A program made the translations under genes and the position numbers. Of a DNA stretch of 64,000 nucleotides, positions 58,747-64,000 are shown piece after piece; position 1 is the first letter of the stretch, and every line of letters starts with the position of its first letter. Under the pieces are notes generated by a model that saw only the letters and a program-made list of their open reading frames with translations, did not search any database and was not told where the DNA came from. This DNA is from an uncultured Alphaproteobacteria bacterium (lineage in GTDB: Bacteria; Pseudomonadota; Alphaproteobacteria; UBA11222). The stretch lies in assembly GCA_947258435.1 (NCBI GenBank), contig CAMYID010000024.1:119858-183857 (forward strand). The letters are read 5' to 3'.

Positions 58747-58797
58747 CCGGACAGACGGCTGTCCGGACGGGATGATTATTGGCGGCTGACTGCCGCC
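58747..58797 (+). promoter_or_regulatory. two adjacent perfect hairpins between gltX and cysS
   Basis: CCGGACAG (58747-58754) pairs with CTGTCCGG (58759-58766) across a 4-base loop, and GGCGGC (58781-58786) pairs with GCCGCC (58792-58797) across TGACT. They sit in the 273-bp gap, about 130-180 bp before the cysS start. No T run follows, so a terminator is unlikely; a structured cysS leader is possible. Nothing else coding is seen in 58652-58924. Confidence 0.4.
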
Positions 58798-58924
58798 TGC
58801 CGTGCCGTTCTTCCATCGGTCAGTTCCGACACATGAAATGAACCGCGCACGGCGGGGCAGAGGGAATTTTATTGCCGCTGACAGCTAACCATGTGCGTAA
58901 GCGCGGCATGAAGAGGACGTAACA

Positions 58925-60283
58925 GTGCGAATTTATAATTCCCGGACCCGTCAGAAGGAGGAATTTGTTCCTCTCGATCCCGCGAATGTGCGGATGTATG
59001 TATGCGGGCCCACGGTTTATGACTATGCGCATATCGGCAATGCGCGGCCTGTCATTGTGTTCGATGTGCTGGCGCGCCTGCTGCGCCGGATTTATGGCGC
59101 ATCGCATGTGACCTATGCGCGCAACATTACCGATGTGGAGGATAAGATCAATGCGCGCGCAAAAAGCGAAGGGGTAACGATTTCCGAGCTGACGGCGCGC
59201 ACAACGGCGCAATATCATGCGGATATGGCCGCGCTGGGGGCATTGCCGCCCGATGTGGAGCCGCGCGCGACAGCCCATATCGCGCAGATGATCGTAATGA
59301 TCGGCCGGCTGATCGACAAGGGCCATGCCTATGCGGCGGAGGGGCATGTGCTTTTCCATGTGCCCAGTATGCCCGATTATGGCGCGCTGTCGGGCCGCGA
59401 TACCGATGAAATGCTGGCCGGTGCGCGGGTCGAGGTTGCGCCTTATAAGAAAGACCCGATGGATTTCGTCCTCTGGAAGCCGTCCGACGAGGACACGCCG
59501 GGCTGGGACAGCCCCTGGGGACGGGGGCGGCCAGGCTGGCACATTGAATGTTCCGCAATGAGCGAAACGCATCTTGGAGCAAGTTTCGATATTCACGGCG
59601 GCGGGGTCGATCTGCTGTTTCCGCATCATGAAAACGAGGTGGCGCAAAGCACTTGCGCGAACGGGTCGGGCACGTTCGCCCGCTATTGGATGCATAATGG
59701 CTATCTGATGGTCGAGGGGCGGAAAATGTCCAAATCCGAGGGCAATTTTCTTACCGTGCATGAGCTGTTGGCGCAGTGGCCGGGGGAGGCGATGCGCCTG
59801 CAGCTGCTGATGACGCATTACCGGCAGCCTTTCGATTGGACCGAAGCGGGCAGCCGTGAGGCCAAAACCGTGCTCGATAGCTGGTACCGGCTGGTGGACG
59901 GGGTGAGCGCCACCGGGGCCGATATCCCGCAGCCGGTGCAGGCCGCGCTTGAGGATGACCTCAATACGCCCCAGGCGATCGCTGAAATGCACAAGATCGC
60001 ACATCGGGCCGGGCAGGGCGATGCCGCGGCGAAAAGGCAGTTGCGCGCGGGCGGCGAGTTTCTGCTCGGTGTGCTTTCCCGGACGAGCGCGGACTGGTTC
60101 CACTGGCAACCGCCGGGGCAGCAGATCGATGAGGCGGAAATCGATACCCTGATTGCGGCCCGAAATGCCGCGCGTCAGCGGAAAGATTTTGCCGAGGCAG
60201 ACAGGATCCGCGATATGCTGAGCGAAAAGGGCATCGTGCTTGAGGACGGGCCGGGCGGCACAAGCTGGAAGGTGGCTTCATGA
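58925..60283 (+). CDS. cysS: cysteinyl-tRNA synthetase
   Basis: Class I synthetase of 452 residues. The zinc/cysteine-binding Cys27 is in [18 protein letters not shown], with HIGN as the HIGH motif; the other ligands are in [10 protein letters not shown] and the [15 protein letters not shown] block. KMSKS is in [14 protein letters not shown] 58925 is preceded by GAAGAGGA. The 3' end overlaps cimA by four bases (ATGA), so translation is probably coupled. Confidence 0.96.
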   Translation: MRIYNSRTRQKEEFVPLDPANVRMYVCGPTVYDYAHIGNARPVIVFDVLARLLRRIYGASHVTYARNITDVEDKINARAKSEGVTISELTARTTAQYHADMAALGALPPDVEPRATAHIAQMIVMIGRLIDKGHAYAAEGHVLFHVPSMPDYGALSGRDTDEMLAGARVEVAPYKKDPMDFVLWKPSDEDTPGWDSPWGRGRPGWHIECSAMSETHLGASFDIHGGGVDLLFPHHENEVAQSTCANGSGTFARYWMHNGYLMVEGRKMSKSEGNFLTVHELLAQWPGEAMRLQLLMTHYRQPFDWTEAGSREAKTVLDSWYRLVDGVSATGADIPQPVQAALEDDLNTPQAIAEMHKIAHRAGQGDAAAKRQLRAGGEFLLGVLSRTSADWFHWQPPGQQIDEAEIDTLIAARNAARQRKDFAEADRIRDMLSEKGIVLEDGPGGTSWKVAS

Positions 60284-61890
60284 ATAGTGGGACGGTCCGC
60301 GAGCGGCTTTATCTGTTCGATACCACCTTGCGCGACGGGGCGCAGACCCAGGGCGTCGATTTCAGTGTTGAGGATAAGCGGCTGATCGCGCGGCTGCTTG
60401 ACGAGCTTGGTATCGATTATGTGGAAGGTGGCTGGCCCGGCGCCAATCCCACCGACACGGCGTTTTTCGCGGATGTGCCCGCGCTTGAGCGCGCCACCTT
60501 TACCGCCTTTGGCATGACCAAGCGGGTGGGCCGCTCAGCCGCGAATGACCCGGGGCTTGCGGCGTTGCTCGATACGGCGGCACCGGCCTTGTGCCTTGTC
60601 GGCAAGTGCTGGGATTTTCATGTCGATGTGGCCTTGCAGGTCAGTCTGCCCGAAAATATCGCGGCAATCGGCGATTCTATCGCGCTGCTTGCCGAACGCA
60701 AACGCGAACCGTTATTCGATGCCGAGCATTTCTTCGATGGCTATAAGGCAAACCCGGCCTATGCGCTGGAATGTGTAGGCGCGGCCTATGAGGCGGGTGC
60801 GCGATGGGTGGTGCTCTGCGATACGAATGGCGGCACGCTGCCCCATGAAATCAGCGAAATCGTGACCGCGGTGACACAGCGTATTCCCGGCGACCATCTG
60901 GGTATTCATGTACATAACGATACCGAAAATGCTGTCGCCAACAGCCTGGCCGCGGTGCGTGCGGGGGTGCGGCAGGTACAGGGCACGATCAACGGGCTGG
61001 GGGAACGGTGCGGTAACGCCAATCTCACCGCGATTATCCCCTCGCTCATGCTCAAGCGCGATTTCGCCGAGCGTTTCGAGACAGGCATTTCACCTGACCG
61101 GCTCAAAAAACTGAGCCGGATTTCCCATACGCTCGATGAAATTCTGAACCGCGCTCCGAACCGTCATGCGGCTTATGTGGGGGCATCCGCCTTTGCTCAC
61201 AAGGGCGGTTTGCATGTCTCCGCCGTGCAGCGTGATGCGAAGACCTATGAACATGTGGCGCCTGAAACGGTTGGCAACCAACGGCGGATTCTGGTCTCCG
61301 ACCAGGCGGGAAAATCCAACCTCATCGCCGAGCTCGACGCCATCGGTATCGCGGTCGATTCCAAAGACCCCCGGCTTGAGCGGTTGCTGGAAATCGTCAA
61401 GGAACGTGAGTTTCTGGGCTATTCCTATGACGGGGCGGCGACCTCTTTCGAAATGCTGGTGCGGCGGTTGCTCGGGCAGGTGCCCGACTATTTCGCGGTC
61501 GACAGTTACCGGGTCTGGGTGGAACGGCGCCATAACGCGAAAGGCGAACTGATCACCGTGTCCGAGGCAACCGCCAAAATCACGGTGGGGGGAGAGACCC
61601 TGCGTTCCTATGAGGAAGGCAATGGGCCGATCAATGCGCTTGACCGGGCGCTGCGCAAGGATCTGGGCCAATATTCGCGCTTTATCGACGATCTTGAGCT
61701 TGTCGACTACAAGGTCCGGATCCTGACCGGCGGCACGGGGGCGGTGACCCGGGTGATGATTGAAAGCCGCGACGGTGCGGGGCAGCGCTGGTTCACGGTC
61801 GGTGTATCGGAAAACATCGTCGATGCCTCCTTCGAGGCGCTGTATGACAGCATCACCTACAAGCTTTACCGCGATGGTGCGACCGCCTGA
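60280..61890 (+). CDS. cimA: (R)-citramalate synthase
   Basis: Condenses pyruvate and acetyl-CoA to citramalate, a threonine-independent route to isoleucine. It has an N-terminal HMGL-like TIM barrel with the start [18 protein letters not shown], the metal His in [14 protein letters not shown], and [12 protein letters not shown]; a C-terminal LeuA-type allosteric domain follows (about residue 400 onward). The DGAQTQG sequence and the 536-residue length fit CimA rather than LeuA. Coupled to cysS and overlapping trmJ by one base, it is part of a tight three-gene block. Confidence 0.92.
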   Translation: MNSGTVRERLYLFDTTLRDGAQTQGVDFSVEDKRLIARLLDELGIDYVEGGWPGANPTDTAFFADVPALERATFTAFGMTKRVGRSAANDPGLAALLDTAAPALCLVGKCWDFHVDVALQVSLPENIAAIGDSIALLAERKREPLFDAEHFFDGYKANPAYALECVGAAYEAGARWVVLCDTNGGTLPHEISEIVTAVTQRIPGDHLGIHVHNDTENAVANSLAAVRAGVRQVQGTINGLGERCGNANLTAIIPSLMLKRDFAERFETGISPDRLKKLSRISHTLDEILNRAPNRHAAYVGASAFAHKGGLHVSAVQRDAKTYEHVAPETVGNQRRILVSDQAGKSNLIAELDAIGIAVDSKDPRLERLLEIVKEREFLGYSYDGAATSFEMLVRRLLGQVPDYFAVDSYRVWVERRHNAKGELITVSEATAKITVGGETLRSYEEGNGPINALDRALRKDLGQYSRFIDDLELVDYKVRILTGGTGAVTRVMIESRDGAGQRWFTVGVSENIVDASFEALYDSITYKLYRDGATA

Positions 61891-62633
61891 TGTCACCGCC
61901 TGCCATTATCCTTGTTAAACCGCAGCTGGGTCAGAATATCGGTACCGCCGCGCGTGCGATGGCAAATTTCGGGCTGCGCGAATTGCGGCTTGTCGCGCCG
62001 CGCGATGGCTGGCCCAACCCCGAAGCGGTGAATGCGGCGTCGGGCGCTGACTGGGTGCTTGAGGGCGCGCGGGTATTTGAGCGGGTGGAAGACGCGCTTG
62101 CCGATCTGCATTATGTTCTGGCGACCACCGCGCGGGTGCGCGAAATGGTCAAGCCGATGGTGACCGCCGAACATGCGGCGGGGCACATGCACGCCCGGGT
62201 GCGCCAGGGACAGCGTTGCGGTGTGCTGTTCGGGCCTGAACGCACCGGGCTCGACAATGATGCGGTGGCGTTGGCCCATGCGGTGCTGCGCATTCCGGTG
62301 CATCCCGATTTCACCTCGATCAATCTGGCGCAATCGGTGCTGCTGATCGGTTATGAATGGTTCCGGCACGCCGATGAAACCCCTGACACGCTGCTTGAAA
62401 CCAGGATTGCGGTACCCGCGGAAGGGGCCGATCTGCTGCGCTTTTTCGAACATCTTGAGGGAGAGCTTGACCGCTCCGGCTTTCTGCGCCCGCCGGAAAA
62501 GCGCCCCTCCATGGTGCGCGCCCTGCGCAATATATTCCAGCGGATCCAGCTTACCGATCAGGATGTGCGGACCCTGCGCGGTGTGGTGTCCTCGCTGACC
62601 ACCGCGCGGCAGCGGCGCGAAAACGAAAAGTAG
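61890..62633 (+). CDS. trmJ: tRNA 2'-O-methyltransferase TrmJ (SPOUT)
   Basis: SPOUT-fold, SAM-dependent methyltransferase of 247 residues that 2'-O-methylates position 32 of tRNAs. ILVKPQLGQNIGTAARAMANFG, CGVLFGPERTGLDNDAV and the knot region TSINLAQSVLLIGYEW are diagnostic. A C-terminal helical extension (LRNIFQRIQLTDQDVRTLRG) is typical of TrmJ. The start is in the TGATG junction with cimA. It sits upstream of tRNA-Ser, 160 bp away. Confidence 0.93.
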   Translation: MSPPAIILVKPQLGQNIGTAARAMANFGLRELRLVAPRDGWPNPEAVNAASGADWVLEGARVFERVEDALADLHYVLATTARVREMVKPMVTAEHAAGHMHARVRQGQRCGVLFGPERTGLDNDAVALAHAVLRIPVHPDFTSINLAQSVLLIGYEWFRHADETPDTLLETRIAVPAEGADLLRFFEHLEGELDRSGFLRPPEKRPSMVRALRNIFQRIQLTDQDVRTLRGVVSSLTTARQRRENEK

Positions 62634-62793
62634 CGAAATTCGCCGTCGACAGACTTGGCAAGCGCGGGGCGCTGGGGTAGGTTCCGGCCCCTGACGCGCT
62701 TTACATGCGGCCTTCCGCCATATGCATGTCTTGACCGGACGCACAGCCCGCGGCCCCGCCGCCGCCCGCATGCAAATACACAAGCGCTCAGCA

Positions 62794-62883
<90 letters not shown>

Positions 62884-62893
62884 TTTGCAACAG

Positions 62894-63280
62894 TGTACAG
62901 CCCGGAGACACAGGTAACAGATTGTACCTAAGACATGGGTGACAATCTCGTGCCGAACGGGTTGTCGATGGTCTGCAATGTTCTCTGTTCCAGATCGATG
63001 TATCCCCGATTGGCGTAACGCACCGGACGCCGCGAGCGATCACAATGCGCATCAATACCTTCCGCCCTGTAGCGATTGAGAATCTTTTAGCCGGTCTTGC
63101 GGGAAATCCCGAAATCCCGGCACACACCGCTCATGCCTTTTCCTTCCAGAAGGCGGGCGACAAAACGAAGTCGTTCTTCCATAACCGAATTCTCTCTCCA
63201 CGGCATCAACACCTCCCGCAAAGCGAAAACTGTTACCCATGTGTCCGGTACGTTCTGTCACCTATGTCTCGGGTCGCTCA
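62894..63280 (-). mobile_element. 387-bp internally deleted IS481-family element (MITE-like)
   Basis: It has the same two ends as the 1299-bp element at 21721-23019: TGTACAGCCC at 62894 and the complement of TGAGCGACCC at 63280. The interior joins a transposase C-terminal piece (up to about 63010) directly to an N-terminal piece (about 63015 onward), losing roughly 900 bp of the middle. The N-terminal piece keeps ATG codons and the FVARLLEG frame that the long copy lost, but has TAA in place of TAC after RKTG. It cannot make transposase; it would need it in trans. Confidence 0.88.
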
Positions 63281-63475
63281 CAGAAAATTCCATCTATGGA
63301 TGGCATTGCGACAAAAATAACCTTGATTTAAAAGCGGTTTAGGTCACTATGATCCGTACTAGAGGGTTTGTGAAAGGTTCGATTTTCCGTGTCTTTTTCT
63401 CTCTATAGACGCTTTCTCCTGTAAAATCTGCTTGGGAAAAATCATCTAAAGTACGGGAAATGATTGAATTTTAGA

Positions 63476-63502
63476 CCCGTACCTCGGTTTTTGTGGTACG
63501 GG
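63476..63502. repeat. 8-bp perfect inverted repeat CCCGTACC/GGTACGGG
   Basis: CCCGTACC (63476-63483) and GGTACGGG (63495-63502) flank an 11-base T-rich loop, one base beyond the stop of the small membrane-protein gene. It could act as its terminator, though the T run on that strand is weak. CCGTAC or GTACGG also occurs near 63354 and 63452, so the sequence may be a repeated local motif. The rest of 63281-63503 is AT-rich without a gene. Confidence 0.55.
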
Positions 63503-63503
63503 A

Positions 63504-63857
63504 CTATAAAATGCTCTTTAAGTCATTCCGCATCAAATCTATCAATTCTTCGCGTAGCTTGATAAACTTGCACCCTGTTGATTCATCATTAAAGAATTCT
63601 TGCGCTTTATCAACGATAGATTCGGGGGCTAAAAGCTTCATACGTGTAGTCCAGTAAACAACTTCTTGGCGCGCCTCTTCGGATGATTTATTTTTCACTA
63701 CATCACTTAGCGCTTTAAGATAGCCAGAATACACCTGCTCCTTCTGTTGGAACAAAAACTTCTTCTTATCGAATTTTTCTTTCAGAAGTGTTGTTAGCAT
63801 TGAGCCAATCCCCAACCCACCAACTAACGCCAACAATAACTTCACTACTTCTTCCAT
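63504..63857 (-). CDS. small membrane-anchored hypothetical protein
   Basis: A 117-residue protein I do not recognise. Residues 5-23 (VKLLLALVGGLGIGSMLTTL) form one membrane helix, then a Lys-rich helical cytoplasmic part (EKFDKKKFLFQQKEQVYSGY and EEARQEVVYWTTRMKLL). There are no enzyme motifs. AAAGG lies 11 bases before ATG 63857. Base composition is much richer in A+T than the chromosome to the left, suggesting acquired DNA. Single-helix proteins like this occur in mobile or defence-linked regions, but nothing here proves that role. Confidence 0.65.
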   Translation of the reverse strand: MEEVVKLLLALVGGLGIGSMLTTLLKEKFDKKKFLFQQKEQVYSGYLKALSDVVKNKSSEEARQEVVYWTTRMKLLAPESIVDKAQEFFNDESTGCKFIKLREELIDLMRNDLKSIL

Positions 63858-64000
63858 TCACATACCGACCTTTATTCATTTTCAAAAATTGCCCACCATT
63901 GGAAACGCCAACGCCACCAGCATAAATCATTCTCCAGTCATGGAACCCATTAGCAAATCACGCACAAAAATTCTTCAGTGATTTTTGAGTCCATGAACCG
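63858..64000. other. AT-rich right edge, no gene identified
   Basis: The upstream region of the small membrane-protein gene, ending at the window border. I see only short frames and no RNA or repeat. Confidence 0.4.

Noticed and set aside
58820..60109. 429-codon minus-strand frame opposite cysS
   Set aside because: Antisense shadow of cysS with no family motif; the cysS frame has all class I synthetase motifs.
62891..63283. CAG direct repeat flanking the short IS copy
   Set aside because: Only 3 bp; too short to support a target duplication by itself.

Overview
The window reads as chromosome from a free-living alphaproteobacterium with fairly high GC. The strongest placement clue is the run pcm - TolC-family protein - popZ - valS (31905-37805), a gene order I associate with alphaproteobacteria. 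PleC/DivJ-style histidine kinases, a short SufE, YidD and a TGS-type ThrS fit this. I cannot name the order or genus from sequence alone.

Layout. 1-8.5 kb: 3' part of ligA (its start lies left of the window), a divergent YjbF/YjbH exopolysaccharide-type pair, then a leftward acyl-CoA dehydrogenase - MoxR ATPase - VWA (CoxE-like) operon. 9.7-15.4 kb: small redox and catabolic enzymes (SDR, ABM monooxygenase, AhpD-like protein, [2Fe-2S] ferredoxin, luciferase-like oxidoreductase, glutathionyl-hydroquinone reductase, FMN reductase, GIY-YIG). 15.5-21.4 kb: recQ, a P-type cation ATPase and a DEAD-box RNA helicase. 21.7-25.5 kb: accessory region with a full-length but decayed IS481-family element abutting tRNA-Arg(CCT), then a three-gene nuclease-like islet (GIY-YIG-like, YaaA/DUF6884-like, and a frameshifted GIY-YIG plus PUA/EVE-like gene). 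25.6-31.5 kb: rpiA, gor, a metallo-hydrolase, a sensor kinase, a VOC protein and tRNA-Cys(GCA). 31.9-48.4 kb: mostly housekeeping genes (pcm, tolC-like, popZ, valS, PQQ dehydrogenase, patatin, hisI, folE, sufE, Fe-S scaffold, yidD, thrS, sensor kinase, moaA). 48.4-55.4 kb: glpK, then leftward S41-like protease, YncE-like propeller, subtilase, nitronate monooxygenase and enoyl-CoA hydratase. 55.6-62.9 kb: nadE, gltX, cysS, cimA, trmJ and tRNA-Ser(CGA). The right edge holds a 387-bp internally deleted copy of the same IS481 element, then AT-rich sequence with one small membrane protein.

Main points. (1) Both IS481-family copies lie 9-10 bp beyond the encoded CCA of a tRNA gene, with the same element end facing the tRNA. 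This suggests target preference for tRNA 3' ends. (2) The islet at 23259-25450 combines two GIY-YIG-type proteins with a YaaA/DUF6884-like protein and is a candidate uncharacterised nucleic-acid-processing or defence module, with its third gene frameshifted. (3) The full-length transposase lacks the ATG codons present in the short copy and carries two compensating frameshifts, so both copies are probably inactive. The rest is largely conserved chromosome; many neighbouring genes overlap or abut, and several start codons were moved here to the candidate best supported by an upstream Shine-Dalgarno sequence.
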